From Competibacteraceae bacterium UBA6584 (GTDB lineage Bacteria; Pseudomonadota; Gammaproteobacteria; Competibacterales; Competibacteraceae): a DNA stretch of 26,650 nt. A program made the position numbers and the translations under genes. The notes beneath the pieces were generated by a model. The model was not told where the DNA came from, searched no databases, and saw only the letters and a list, made by a program, of their open reading frames with translations. Positions 14,465 through 23,347 of this stretch are shown here, in pieces. The DNA lies in contig DJIW01000132.1 of assembly GCA_002433805.1 (NCBI GenBank), positions 1 to 26,650 on the forward strand. The letters run 5' to 3'. Every line of letters begins with the position of its first letter. Within the stretch, counting starts at the first letter, position 1.

Positions 14465-17290
14465 ATGACGCTTCCATCCGATAAACCGCTGCGCGACCGG
14501 GTCAAGCTGCTGGGCCGCTTGCTCGGCGATACGGTGTGCGATCAGCAAGGCCGTCACGTGCTCGACGCCGTCGAAACGCTGCGCACGGGCTTCATTGCGC
14601 TGCGCGGTCACGAACCGCCGGCGGAAAGCCGCGAGCAGTTGCTCCGGTTGATCGCGGCGCTCAATCCAGAAATGCTGAATCATGTCGTGCGCGCCTTCAA
14701 CGCTTATTTCAGCTTGGCCAACATCGCTGAGGAAAATTTCCAGCACGCGCTGCGCCGGGAGCAGGTCCGGCGCGGCAAGCCGCTGTGGCGCGGCTCGTTC
14801 GATGAAACTTTTCGCACCCTGCGCGGCCTCGGCCTCGGCCTCGGCCAATTGCAAACCCTGCTCGACCAACTGTGCTTCACCCCGGTGCTCACCGCCCACC
14901 CCACCGAAGCCAAACGCCGGGTGCTCCTGGGCGCGCAACGGCGGGTATTTCTGACCAACCTCCGGCTCGACGACCCGACGTTGAACCGCCACCAGCGCGC
15001 CGAAACGATTGAGGAGCTGCGCAGCCAGATTCAGATCCTGTGGAAAACCGATGAAGTGCGGACGTTCAAGCCGCAGGTGCGCGACGAGATCAAGAACGGT
15101 TTGTATTACTTTCGCGAGTCGATTTTTAAAGCCTTGCCGGCGCTCTACCGCAATCTGGAGCGCGCCCTGGACACCGTGTACGGCGATCAAGGCGGCCGAG
15201 CGGCAATCCGCGTGCCCTGCCTGTTGCGGTTCGGATCGTGGATCGGCGGCGACCGGGACGGTAACCCGTTCGTCACCCCCGACATCACCGCGCTGGCGGT
15301 GCGGCTGCAAGCACAGGAAATCCTGCGTGAGTATTTGCGCCGGGTTGATGATTTGAATCGCCGCCTGACCTATTCCAGCTCGCTGGTCACACCCTCGCCG
15401 GTGTTCGCCGCCAGCCTGGACGCGGACGCGCGCCAGATGGGCGCGCTGTTCGCCGACGCGCCCCAGCAATACGCGCAGGAGCCGTACCGGCGCAAACTGT
15501 TCCTGATCTATCACCGCTTGCAGCATAACCACGATCAGTTTCGCGCCCTGGCCGACAACCGTCCGGAAGCCGCGCCGGTCCCGTTTTGGGGCTATTCCTC
15601 GGATCGAGCGTTTCTCGACGATCTTTACGCGATCCGCGATTCCTTGATCGCGCACGGCGACCGGGCGGTCGCCGAAGGCGAGCTGAAGGATCTGATCCGG
15701 CTGGCGGAAACCTTCGGCTTCCATTTGGCCGCGCTGGACGTGCGCCAGGAATCGGGCCGCCACACGGCGGCGGTTGCGGAGATTTTCGCCGTTGCCCCCA
15801 ATTTGCCTGACTACGCCGCGCTGGACGAGCAACAACGCTTGAACGCGCTCGGTGAGTTGCTGGCCAAACCCGGCACGCCGCTGCTGTACTGTGACACGCT
15901 CGGCGACGCCACCCGCGAGACGCTGGAGGTGTTTCAGGTCATGGCGCGCATAATCCGGGAGATCGGCCCGCGCGCCTTCGACAACTACATCATTTCCATG
16001 ACCCATGAAGCCAGTCACGTCTTGGAAGTGCTGTTTCTGGCCAGCTTCGCCGGATTGGTGGGCCGCACCGCCGACGGTGGCTGGCGCTGCGAGATCCGGG
16101 TGGCGCCGCTGTTCGAGACCATCGCCGACCTCAATCGGGTCGAGACGCTGTTGGTCCAGCTGCTGGACCAACCGTCCTACCGGGCGCTGCTCAAGGCGGC
16201 CGGCGGCGTTCAAGACGTGATGGTCGGGTATTCGGATTCCTGCAAGGACGGCGGCATCCTCGCGTCGAACTGGGGTTTGTATCAAGCGCAACGGCGGGCG
16301 GTGGCGCTGGCGGCGGAGCGCGGCTTCAGCTGTCGCTTGTTCCATGGCCGGGGCGGCACGGTGGGACGCGGCGGCGGTCCCACCCACGACGCCATTTTGG
16401 CCCAGCCGCCCAACACGGTGCGCGGTCGGATCAAGATCACCGAACAGGGCGAAGTGCTGTCGTTCAAGTACCAGAATCTGGAAACCGCCATTTACGAGTT
16501 GACCCTCGGCATCACCGGCTTGATGAAGGCCAGCCGCCACCTGGTGCAAGAGACCCCGGATGATCCGCCGGACGCGGCCGACATCATGAGCGATCTGGCT
16601 CGGTGCGGCGAGGCGGCTTATCGGGACTTGACCGAGCGCACGCCCGGTTTCATCGAGTACTTTTACGAGGCTACCCCAGTCGGTGAAATCGGCCAGCTCA
16701 ATCTCGGCTCGCGGCCTTCGCATCGCGCCAAGGGCGACCGCTCCAAATATTCGGTGCGGGCGATCCCCTGGATGTTCGGCTGGGGGCTATCCCGTCACAC
16801 CTTGCCTGGCTGGTACGGCATCGGCAGCGCGCTGGCCGCTTGGCGCGGCGACGATCCGCAACGTCTGGCCCGCTTGCAGGCGCTCTATCAGGAGTGGCCG
16901 TTTTTCCGGGCGCTGCTCGACAACAGCCAAATGTCCCTCAGCAAGGTCGATGCCGACATCGCCCGCGAATACGCGCGTCTGTGCGCGGACTCCGCCACCG
17001 AGGCCGCCATCTACCAGCGGTTTCGCGCCGAATTCGAACAAACCCGTCGGGAAATTTTGAGCGTGGCCCAGATCGCCGCGCTGCTGGAGAGCAATCCCAC
17101 CCTGGCCACATCGCTGGAGCGGCGCAACCCCTATCTCGACCCGCTCAATCACATCCAGATCGCCTTGCTGCCGCGCTACCGCCAGGCGCTGCGCGAACAC
17201 GGCCCGGAATCGTCGGAAGCGGAGACTTGGCTGCGGCCGCTGCTGCGCTCCATCAACGCGCTGGCGGCGGGGATGCGCAACACCGGCTGA
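14465..17290 (+). CDS. ppc: Phosphoenolpyruvate carboxylase
   Basis: Carboxylates PEP with bicarbonate to oxaloacetate, refilling the TCA cycle. It has 941 residues from ATG 14465, somewhat longer than E. coli (883). AGGA (14455-14458) precedes the start; the open frame continues upstream but without family similarity. Catalytic His145 lies in VLTAHPTEAKRR. The active-site lysine motif MVGYSDSCKDGG starts near residue 586, and the glycine loop FHGRGGTVGRGGGP near 627. The C-terminus is MRNTG, identical to the E. coli end that lines the allosteric site. It converges on nhaR with a 15-base gap. The carbonic anhydrase gene 1.5 kb away could supply its bicarbonate. Confidence 0.96.
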   Translation: MTLPSDKPLRDRVKLLGRLLGDTVCDQQGRHVLDAVETLRTGFIALRGHEPPAESREQLLRLIAALNPEMLNHVVRAFNAYFSLANIAEENFQHALRREQVRRGKPLWRGSFDETFRTLRGLGLGLGQLQTLLDQLCFTPVLTAHPTEAKRRVLLGAQRRVFLTNLRLDDPTLNRHQRAETIEELRSQIQILWKTDEVRTFKPQVRDEIKNGLYYFRESIFKALPALYRNLERALDTVYGDQGGRAAIRVPCLLRFGSWIGGDRDGNPFVTPDITALAVRLQAQEILREYLRRVDDLNRRLTYSSSLVTPSPVFAASLDADARQMGALFADAPQQYAQEPYRRKLFLIYHRLQHNHDQFRALADNRPEAAPVPFWGYSSDRAFLDDLYAIRDSLIAHGDRAVAEGELKDLIRLAETFGFHLAALDVRQESGRHTAAVAEIFAVAPNLPDYAALDEQQRLNALGELLAKPGTPLLYCDTLGDATRETLEVFQVMARIIREIGPRAFDNYIISMTHEASHVLEVLFLASFAGLVGRTADGGWRCEIRVAPLFETIADLNRVETLLVQLLDQPSYRALLKAAGGVQDVMVGYSDSCKDGGILASNWGLYQAQRRAVALAAERGFSCRLFHGRGGTVGRGGGPTHDAILAQPPNTVRGRIKITEQGEVLSFKYQNLETAIYELTLGITGLMKASRHLVQETPDDPPDAADIMSDLARCGEAAYRDLTERTPGFIEYFYEATPVGEIGQLNLGSRPSHRAKGDRSKYSVRAIPWMFGWGLSRHTLPGWYGIGSALAAWRGDDPQRLARLQALYQEWPFFRALLDNSQMSLSKVDADIAREYARLCADSATEAAIYQRFRAEFEQTRREILSVAQIAALLESNPTLATSLERRNPYLDPLNHIQIALLPRYRQALREHGPESSEAETWLRPLLRSINALAAGMRNTG

Positions 17291-17305
17291 CGGCCGGACG
17301 GCCCT

Positions 17306-18253
17306 TCAACCTTTCTGGCGGCTCGCCGCGCCGCCGGCCCCGTCCCGCCGCGGTTGGGCGAACAGCTCGTGCTGGGTCGCCTGAACGATGGCGGCGACGG
17401 CGGGGTGGAGCAAGCGGCGCTCGGTGGTGATGGCATAGAACTGCTCGGTCACCGCCTCGATGCGGCCGACGGCCTCGACCGCGTATTGCTGGCGCACGTA
17501 ACCGGCGATCACCGTGGGCGCGACGAACAATCCCGCTCCGGCCTGACCGAACGCCTTGAGCAAGGCTCCGTCGTCGAATTCGCCGACGATGCGCGGGTAC
17601 AACTGTCGTTTTTCCAACCAGTCGATCAGTTTGGACCGCGCCGCGAATTCCTCGCCCGGTAATAAAAACGGCGCTCGGTCAAGCAACGCCGGAAACTCGC
17701 TCCCCAAGACGCGCGTCAGCTCCGGCGCGCCGAATACTGTCAGATCGCTTTCGCCCAAGCGATGGCTGTAGCCCCGTACGTTCAAGTTGGCCGGCATCGG
17801 CCGGTCGGCGATGACCAAATCCAGCCGGTGAACCGCCATCTCCGCCAGCATCAGCGTCAATTGGCCTTCCCGGCACACCAGCCGCACCGAGGGATCGAGG
17901 CGCAGGGCGGGTTCGACCACCCGGTAGGCGATCGACTTGGGCACCGAACCGGCGATGCCGACCCGCAGCGGTAGGCTTTTCCGCGCCGTCTGATCGAGCG
18001 CCACCTCCAGCAGTTCGTTGCCGAGCGCGAAAATTTCATCCGCGTAACTGAACACGCGCCGCCCTGCGTCGGTGAGTTCCAAACCGCGCCCGACCCGCCG
18101 GAACAACTCGACCCCGAGGCGGTCCGCCAGCTCGCTCAACTGGCCGCTGATGGCTTGCGGGGTCAGGTGGAGATGCTGGCTCGCGGCGGCGATACTGCCC
18201 GCCTTGGCCACCGTCCAAAAGTAGCGCAAATGCTTGAAATTGAGATTCGACAC
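17306..18253 (-). CDS. nhaR: LysR-family regulator, NhaR type
   Basis: A 315-residue transcriptional regulator resembling E. coli NhaR, which activates the sodium/proton antiporter gene nhaA in response to Na+ and pH. The N-terminal winged helix begins NFKHLRYFWTVAKAGSI, and LTPQAISGQLSELADRLG is the recognition-helix region. The NhaR-like effector domain includes GEFDDGALLKAFGQAGAG and FVAPTVIAGYV, close to E. coli. The start is GTG 18253 (NhaR-like MSNLNFKHL). No nhaA or other antiporter gene is in the window. It diverges from the hpf-can pair, and a perfect palindrome lies just upstream, so autoregulation or control of that pair is plausible. Confidence 0.87.
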   Translation of the reverse strand: MSNLNFKHLRYFWTVAKAGSIAAASQHLHLTPQAISGQLSELADRLGVELFRRVGRGLELTDAGRRVFSYADEIFALGNELLEVALDQTARKSLPLRVGIAGSVPKSIAYRVVEPALRLDPSVRLVCREGQLTLMLAEMAVHRLDLVIADRPMPANLNVRGYSHRLGESDLTVFGAPELTRVLGSEFPALLDRAPFLLPGEEFAARSKLIDWLEKRQLYPRIVGEFDDGALLKAFGQAGAGLFVAPTVIAGYVRQQYAVEAVGRIEAVTEQFYAITTERRLLHPAVAAIVQATQHELFAQPRRDGAGGAASRQKG

Positions 18254-18264
18254 CGGCGTTCAAC

Positions 18265-18283
18265 ACTTCGAAAAATTCGAAGT
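18265..18283. promoter_or_regulatory. Perfect palindrome between nhaR and hpf (candidate operator)
   Basis: ACTTCGAA (18265-18272) and TTCGAAGT (18276-18283) are perfect inverted arms around AAA. The site lies 12 bases before the nhaR start, in an AT-rich divergent promoter region. The half-sites TTCGAA fit the dyad T-N(11-13)-A form of LysR-family sites. A looser dyad, ATCCAA (18287-18292) and TTGGAT (18307-18312), adjoins it. Confidence 0.55.
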
Positions 18284-18303
18284 ATTATCCAAAATTATTC
18301 GGA

Positions 18304-18332
18304 TTGTTGGATGTATTTTTGGCCGTTAGAAT
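18304..18332 (+). promoter_or_regulatory. Predicted promoter of hpf-can
   Basis: TTGTTG (18304-18309), a 17-base spacer and TAGAAT (18327-18332). The start would be near 18339, with a leader of about 37 bases. The TTGGAT half of the looser dyad overlaps the -35 element, so a protein bound there would affect polymerase binding. Confidence 0.5.
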
Positions 18333-18375
18333 GGCGTTGCATCTAAATTGAAGCCTGTCGATTAAGGAGCGCATC

Positions 18376-18741
18376 ATGGACATCAACATTCAAGCTCGCG
18401 GTTTCTCGCTGACCAAAGCCCTGCGCGATCACGCCGAGCGGCGGCTGCGGTTCGCTTTGGGTTGGGCCGACGACCGCCTGCGTCGCATTTCGGTCCGCCT
18501 GTCCGACGAAAACGGCCCGCGCGGGGGCGAGGACAAGCGCTGCCGGATACGCATCGCTTTCGCCGGCGCGCCGAGCGTGGTGATCGAAGACACCGAGACC
18601 GACGTGTATGTGGCCATCGACCGAGCCGCCGACCGGGCGGGCCGCTCGGTGGCTCGGCGGTTGGAACGGCAACGCAACCAGCACCGCCGACTGCTCCCGA
18701 CGCTGGCGTCCGTCGAGTCCCTGACCTGGGCTTGGCGTTAG
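18376..18741 (+). CDS. HPF/RaiA-family ribosome-associated protein
   Basis: A 121-residue protein of the S30AE family, which binds the 30S subunit and helps inactivate or store ribosomes in stationary phase. It begins MDINIQARGFSLTKALRDHAERRL, the usual first strand and helix. The later strands (RISVRLSDENGP, CRIRIAFAG) and the acidic turn EDTETDVYVAIDRAADR match the fold. It is a short form without the C-terminal dimerisation domain of long HPF. AAGGAG (18364-18369) lies 6 bases before the ATG. It is more divergent than canonical hpf beside rpoN and may be a second, specialised copy. It is followed 14 bases later by the carbonic anhydrase gene. Confidence 0.82.
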   Translation: MDINIQARGFSLTKALRDHAERRLRFALGWADDRLRRISVRLSDENGPRGGEDKRCRIRIAFAGAPSVVIEDTETDVYVAIDRAADRAGRSVARRLERQRNQHRRLLPTLASVESLTWAWR

Positions 18742-18755
18742 GCGCGGGGTTATCG

Positions 18756-19418
18756 ATGAAATACCTACCAGAACTGTTCGCCGCCAACGCGCGCTGGGCC
18801 GAGCAAACCGAGGCTAACGACCCGGACTTCTTTGCCGGATTGGCGGCCCTGCAAAGCCCGAAATATTTATGGATTGGCTGTTCGGACAGTCGGGTTCCCG
18901 CCAATCAAATCACTGGCCTTAAGCCGGGCGAGGTGTTCGTTCACCGCAATGTGGCCAACGTTGTGGTCCATACCGATCTGAACTGTCTGTCGGTCATGCA
19001 GTACGCCATCGAGGTGTTGAAAGTCCAGCACATCATCGTCTGCGGCCACTACGGGTGCGGCGGCGTCAAAGCGGCCTTGGAGGGACCACCCTTGGGGTTA
19101 ATCGACAACTGGCTGCGGCACATTCAAGATGTTCGCGACCGGCATCGGGAATTCTTGGCGGCCGTGGCGGACGACGATGCGCGCTGGCGGGCGCTGTGTG
19201 AGTTGAATGTGATCGAACAGGTGCGCAACGTCGCGCGCACCACCCTTGCGCGTGATGCCTGGAAGCGGAATCAACCCCTGGTGTTGCACAGCTGGATTTA
19301 CGGGTTGGCGGACGGCCGCTTGCAAGATTTGGAAGCGTCAATGCAAGGCCCGGACGAGTTGGAATCCGCTACCGCTCGCGCGGTGGGGGCAGTGTATTCG
19401 CGCTATCAACCCCGCTAG
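18756..19418 (+). CDS. can: Beta-class carbonic anhydrase
   Basis: A zinc enzyme interconverting CO2 and bicarbonate in the cytoplasm. It has 220 residues, the same as E. coli Can, and begins MKYLPELFAANARWAEQ. The zinc ligands are Cys42, His98 and Cys101 (CSDSR; GHYGCGG), with Asp44 and Arg46 as the catalytic dyad. The ATG at 18756 follows the HPF stop by 14 bases, so the two are probably one operon from the promoter near 18304. The 118 bases after it, up to the mscK stop, hold no strong terminator that I can see. Confidence 0.95.
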   Translation: MKYLPELFAANARWAEQTEANDPDFFAGLAALQSPKYLWIGCSDSRVPANQITGLKPGEVFVHRNVANVVVHTDLNCLSVMQYAIEVLKVQHIIVCGHYGCGGVKAALEGPPLGLIDNWLRHIQDVRDRHREFLAAVADDDARWRALCELNVIEQVRNVARTTLARDAWKRNQPLVLHSWIYGLADGRLQDLEASMQGPDELESATARAVGAVYSRYQPR

Positions 19419-19536
19419 CCTGCCCCCCCCGCTGGAGCCATGAAGGGTGCTGGTTTAGCCTCCGGCAAAACGCTGGGAGAATGAGACGCCTTGATCGATC
19501 ACAGCGATTTCAGCCGCTCCATCAACCGATAAGACG

Positions 19537-22500
19537 CTATCTTTTCACACCGCCGGCGTCAGGAGCGGGAGTCGGATTGAGCGGTTTGGCGGGGTTGGGC
19601 GCGGCAGGCGCCGCCGGGGCTTGCGCCGGCGGTGTTTGCGGCTCCGGCGGATCAGCCGAAATAGCCGGACCGCGCGCCGCGCGCGCCGCCAGCGGGGCCG
19701 GTATCTCGATTTGATTGGCGCGCAGCGCCTCCAAAATCTGGTTGTGGAGTTCGTGGGTCAGCGTCAAGCGGTTCGCCAGATCGCGCACGAACACCCGGAC
19801 TTCAAATTCCAGCGCGGTCGGACCGAACTTTAGAAACAGCACGGCGGGCGCAGGATCCCTGAGCACCAGGGGATGCGCCGTCGCCACCTCCAGCAGCAGA
19901 TCGTGCACTTTCAGCGGATCGCTGTCGTAAGTCACCCCGATCGGAATCACCACTCGGGTGACCGAATCATTGCGGGTCCAATTGATCAGCGTGCCGGTGA
20001 TGAAGGTCTTATTGGGCACGATGATTTCCTTGCGGTCCCAATTGACCAGCGTGGTGGCGCGGATGTGAATGCGGGAAACCGTCCCGCTCTGATCGCCGAG
20101 CGTTACCGTATCGCCCACCCGCATCGGCCGTTCCAGCAGCAAGATCAAGCCCGAAATAAAGTTGGCGAAAATCTCTTGCATGCCGAAGCCGAGCCCGACG
20201 CCCAAGGCGGCCACCAGCCATTGCACCTGACTCCAGCGCACTCCGATGATATCGAGGGCGATCACCAAGCCGATCGCCACGATCAGATAGCGGCAAATGG
20301 TGATGATCGCGCTGCGGTTGCCCGAATCCACCCGCAAGCGCTGCAATACGATCAACTCCAGCGCGCCGGGCAGATTGCGCGCCAGGAAACCGACCAACAG
20401 CAACACGCCCCCCGCGACGACGAGGCTGCCCAGGGTGATATTGGTCACCTGCGCGCCCTCGGCGGTTTGCACCGTCTGCCGCCACAGGATGATTTCGTTA
20501 AGAATCGAAAAGGCGGGGACCAAGCCTTCCCAAATCTGCCACAGCCCGAAACCGACGCCCAGCAGCACCAAGAGGTTCATCAAGCTGCGGGTCTGGTCGC
20601 CGATGGTGTTCAAATCCAAGTCCGGCACGTCGACGATGATCGGCGGCGCTTCACCGGAAGCGGGCGCGGCGTCCTTGCTGGCTCGGGCCGCCAGTTGCGC
20701 TTCGCGCTTGGCGATGGCGCGCTGCAAGGCCAACCGGCGCTGGTTGATGTTCATCCAGCGGATGAACAGATTGATGGCCAACACCACGCCGACCACCAGC
20801 CAGATGGTGAGCGCCAAGCGACCGCGCAGTTGCAGGGCGGTGTAGTAATAGCCCGACAGCGCCAGCAGCACCAACAACACGTGCGCCCCCACGCTCAACG
20901 GGTACCAGAGGTAGCGCAACCACCACGCCGCGCCCCCGGCTTCCAACCCCGCCAACAACGCCTGACGGGGATCGAGCACCCGCCACAACAAAAACGCCAG
21001 CGCCAAGGCGCGGACGCAGAACACCACCCGCCCCAGGGTTTCGCCGTGCAGCGCGTCGGGCTGAACTTCCAATAACCTGACCAACACCGTGCTGGGCAAA
21101 CCGATCCACAAAAACCAGTTGAGATGGCGGCGCAGCAGCCGGCAACCGGCCTCGCTCCAACCGAAATGGGCGATGGCGACGCCCCGGCTGCGGCAGAGCT
21201 GGCGCAAGAACGTAATGTTCAAGGTGAGGAACGCCCCGCCCACCAAACCCTGACTCAACCCTCGTGAGAAATCGGCGCCGGCGGGGGCGGCGCTCAACAA
21301 CCACGCCAGCACCATCAACAGCAGCGGCCACGGCGCGGCCAATAACAGCGTGATCGCCAGCGCGCGGGCGGTGACCGAGAAACCGTCGCGCCGGACATCG
21401 CCGACAGCCTCGATCCGATCGCCCAAATGTCGGATGAACGCGCGGCGGTAGCGCGCCAACACCAGCAACGCGAACCCGCCGGCCAGGGTGATCGACAGCG
21501 GTTGCTGGAGCGCGCCGCCGGCCAGCGTCCGTCCGACTTCGCGCCAGTGCGCCGGCGCTGACAACCAATCCAGCGCTTGGCTCAACCCCTGCCACCAAAG
21601 GCCGTCCAGCGGCGGGCTGCTGCGGATCCACAACAGATAGCGATCGAGCAGCGCGCCGTACACTTCGGCCTGATCGCTCAATTTGCGCTGTGATTCGTCG
21701 CGGGCCACCATGCCCGCGATGTAGTCAGCGTAGCGGCCGCTGAGTTTTTCCAACAGCTGCTGGCGTTCGACCAACAACGGGCGCAGTTCGGCCAGTACCG
21801 CTTGGCGTTGCGCCGCCGGCCAATCGGGATCGAATTGGACCGAAATCTCTTGAAGGCTCTCATCGAGCGCGCGGGCGCGCCGCAGCCATTCGTCGATCTG
21901 GTATTGCTCCAATCGGGCTTGAACGATGCCGTGCTGGCGCTCCTCGGCGTTTTGCCGATACAGGCGGACATCCGGCAGGTTGCGCCGTTCTTCCAACAAA
22001 ATCGGCCCGATGGCGTCGCTGAAGCCGGCGATGGCGAGTTGCTGGCGAATGCCTTGCATCCGCCCGGTCAACTGAGTGAGCCGTTCGCTGTCGTGCGCTT
22101 GGCGGGCGGTGATGCCGTCGCTCTTCTGAACCAGTTCGGCCAACTGACGGCTCAACACGGCGTTGAGTTCGGCGGCGTCCCGGATCACTTCCGGCTTAGC
22201 GGCGGCTTGTTGCGCGGTCTGATCGGCCTGCTGCACGACTTCGGCGGCTTCGTCGCGGCGGCGGGCGTTGACCAGATCCTGCAACTGCCGGACTTGCAGT
22301 TGGGTTTGCGCGACGGTTCGGGCCGCCGCCGCCCGCTGGGCGTTCAACAGCGCCAGCCGATTGTCGTAGCTGAGCTGTTCCTGCTCCAGCAGCTCGATTT
22401 GCTCCCGGAGCGCTTGCCGTTCGCTGGCCGACGCCAGCCGGCGCGCCTGATCCACCAGCGTGGACGACGGGGCCGCTTGCAGCTTGCTTTCCAGGTCGAA

Positions 22501-23022
22501 GTTTTTCTGCTTCAGCTCGCTCAGTTCGCCGGCGATGGCCTTAGGGCGGGCTTGCTGCGCGGCGAGTTGCCGGTCTAATTCGGCCACGCGCTTTTCGACC
22601 TCATCCAGGGCGGACTGCGCTTGCGTCAACTGGCGGGCCAGCTCCTCCGCGCCGAGCTTCGGCGAGGGTTCGGGCGGCGGCTTGTCGCTCAAGCTCTGCT
22701 GCAAACGGGCGATTTCCGCCGGGGCGGATTGCTGCTGGCGTCGGTAGCTCTCGGCGGCGCTGGCGTGGTTTTTCGCGGTTTCGAGCTGGCTTAAGGCCTG
22801 CTGATAAAGTTCTTTCGCCTGCTTGCGTTCGGCTTCCGGCACGGCGGCGTTAGCGGCCAGAGCGGCTATTTTTGCCTGGAGTTCCTCGACTGTCGGCCGA
22901 TCCGCCAGCGAAGCCGGCTCCGGCGCGAGCGGCGGATTTGCAGCAGGCGCGGCCCAGGCCAGTTGCAGGCCGAGCCAAAGCACAACGAACGGCGCGATGC
23001 GGCGCAAAGCTTGGCATTTCAT
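19537..23022 (-). CDS. mscK: MscK/KefA-type mechanosensitive channel
   Basis: A large MscS-family channel that opens under membrane tension to release solutes on osmotic downshock. From ATG 23022 it has 1161 residues (E. coli MscK 1120); a GTG three codons earlier is also open. A signal peptide ends near AWAAPAA. A long periplasmic region (about 30-500) rich in Gln, Glu and Arg is largely coiled coil. About eleven membrane segments follow, from about 510. The last is the pore helix, AALGVGLGFGMQEIFANFISG (counted from the GTG at 937-962 or so), then the MscS beta domain RVGDTVTLGDQSGTV. A Pro/Ala-rich tail of about 40 residues ends the protein. The channel diverges from opgD. Confidence 0.92.
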   Translation of the reverse strand: MKCQALRRIAPFVVLWLGLQLAWAAPAANPPLAPEPASLADRPTVEELQAKIAALAANAAVPEAERKQAKELYQQALSQLETAKNHASAAESYRRQQQSAPAEIARLQQSLSDKPPPEPSPKLGAEELARQLTQAQSALDEVEKRVAELDRQLAAQQARPKAIAGELSELKQKNFDLESKLQAAPSSTLVDQARRLASASERQALREQIELLEQEQLSYDNRLALLNAQRAAAARTVAQTQLQVRQLQDLVNARRRDEAAEVVQQADQTAQQAAAKPEVIRDAAELNAVLSRQLAELVQKSDGITARQAHDSERLTQLTGRMQGIRQQLAIAGFSDAIGPILLEERRNLPDVRLYRQNAEERQHGIVQARLEQYQIDEWLRRARALDESLQEISVQFDPDWPAAQRQAVLAELRPLLVERQQLLEKLSGRYADYIAGMVARDESQRKLSDQAEVYGALLDRYLLWIRSSPPLDGLWWQGLSQALDWLSAPAHWREVGRTLAGGALQQPLSITLAGGFALLVLARYRRAFIRHLGDRIEAVGDVRRDGFSVTARALAITLLLAAPWPLLLMVLAWLLSAAPAGADFSRGLSQGLVGGAFLTLNITFLRQLCRSRGVAIAHFGWSEAGCRLLRRHLNWFLWIGLPSTVLVRLLEVQPDALHGETLGRVVFCVRALALAFLLWRVLDPRQALLAGLEAGGAAWWLRYLWYPLSVGAHVLLVLLALSGYYYTALQLRGRLALTIWLVVGVVLAINLFIRWMNINQRRLALQRAIAKREAQLAARASKDAAPASGEAPPIIVDVPDLDLNTIGDQTRSLMNLLVLLGVGFGLWQIWEGLVPAFSILNEIILWRQTVQTAEGAQVTNITLGSLVVAGGVLLLVGFLARNLPGALELIVLQRLRVDSGNRSAIITICRYLIVAIGLVIALDIIGVRWSQVQWLVAALGVGLGFGMQEIFANFISGLILLLERPMRVGDTVTLGDQSGTVSRIHIRATTLVNWDRKEIIVPNKTFITGTLINWTRNDSVTRVVIPIGVTYDSDPLKVHDLLLEVATAHPLVLRDPAPAVLFLKFGPTALEFEVRVFVRDLANRLTLTHELHNQILEALRANQIEIPAPLAARAARGPAISADPPEPQTPPAQAPAAPAAPNPAKPLNPTPAPDAGGVKR

Positions 23023-23031
23023 CGGAAGCAC

Positions 23032-23347
23032 TATCGAACCATCGGTTTCGGCAAAAGAGAGATTTTTAATAAAAATTTGATTTTTATAAAATTATTGGTC
23101 ACGACTCACGCGGCAGCCTAGCGGATTCAAGGCCCGGCGACAAGTGTTGACCGCCTGTAATCCTACCCCGTCGCCCCGTTTTGACCCGCTTGCGACGTTG
23201 GAGCTTGCGCGCCCGCCCATCACCCAGGAACCCCCGTCGCGCGATCCGAGCGTTTGGCCGGTTTTTAAGGTGCGTACATCATGACCCACCGCCGGGTCTA
23301 GCGTTATAATTCCCGGACTCACACCGCTAAAAGGAAGCCATAAAATC
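23032..23347. other. Intergenic region between mscK and opgD
   Basis: A 316-base divergent region. The mscK side (23055-23097) is very AT-rich, with several TTTTTA/TATAAA-like sequences from which mscK could be transcribed, but no single promoter stands out. The middle (about 23100-23280) is GC-rich and I see no gene, repeat or RNA structure in it. The opgD side carries a good -10 element. Confidence 0.6.
23281..23310 (+). promoter_or_regulatory. Predicted promoter of opgD
   Basis: A perfect TATAAT lies at 23305-23310. The -35 is weak: ATGACC at 23281-23286, 18 bases upstream. Transcription would start near 23317, leaving a leader of about 30 bases with AAGGAAG (23330-23336) before the opgD ATG. 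Confidence 0.5.

Noticed and set aside
14291..16723. An 810-codon open frame antisense to ppc
   Set aside because: It runs opposite an unmistakable PEP carboxylase. Long antisense frames are common in GC-rich genes, and the product is low-complexity Arg/Gln/Ala-rich with no family features.
17291..17305. A terminator between convergent ppc and nhaR
   Set aside because: Only a few GGCC/GGCC complementary bases are present, with no T run; I cannot support a terminator.
19873..21075. A 400-codon open frame antisense to mscK
   Set aside because: Its His/Gln/Asp-rich composition is that of a shadow frame, and it covers the well-supported membrane region of the channel.
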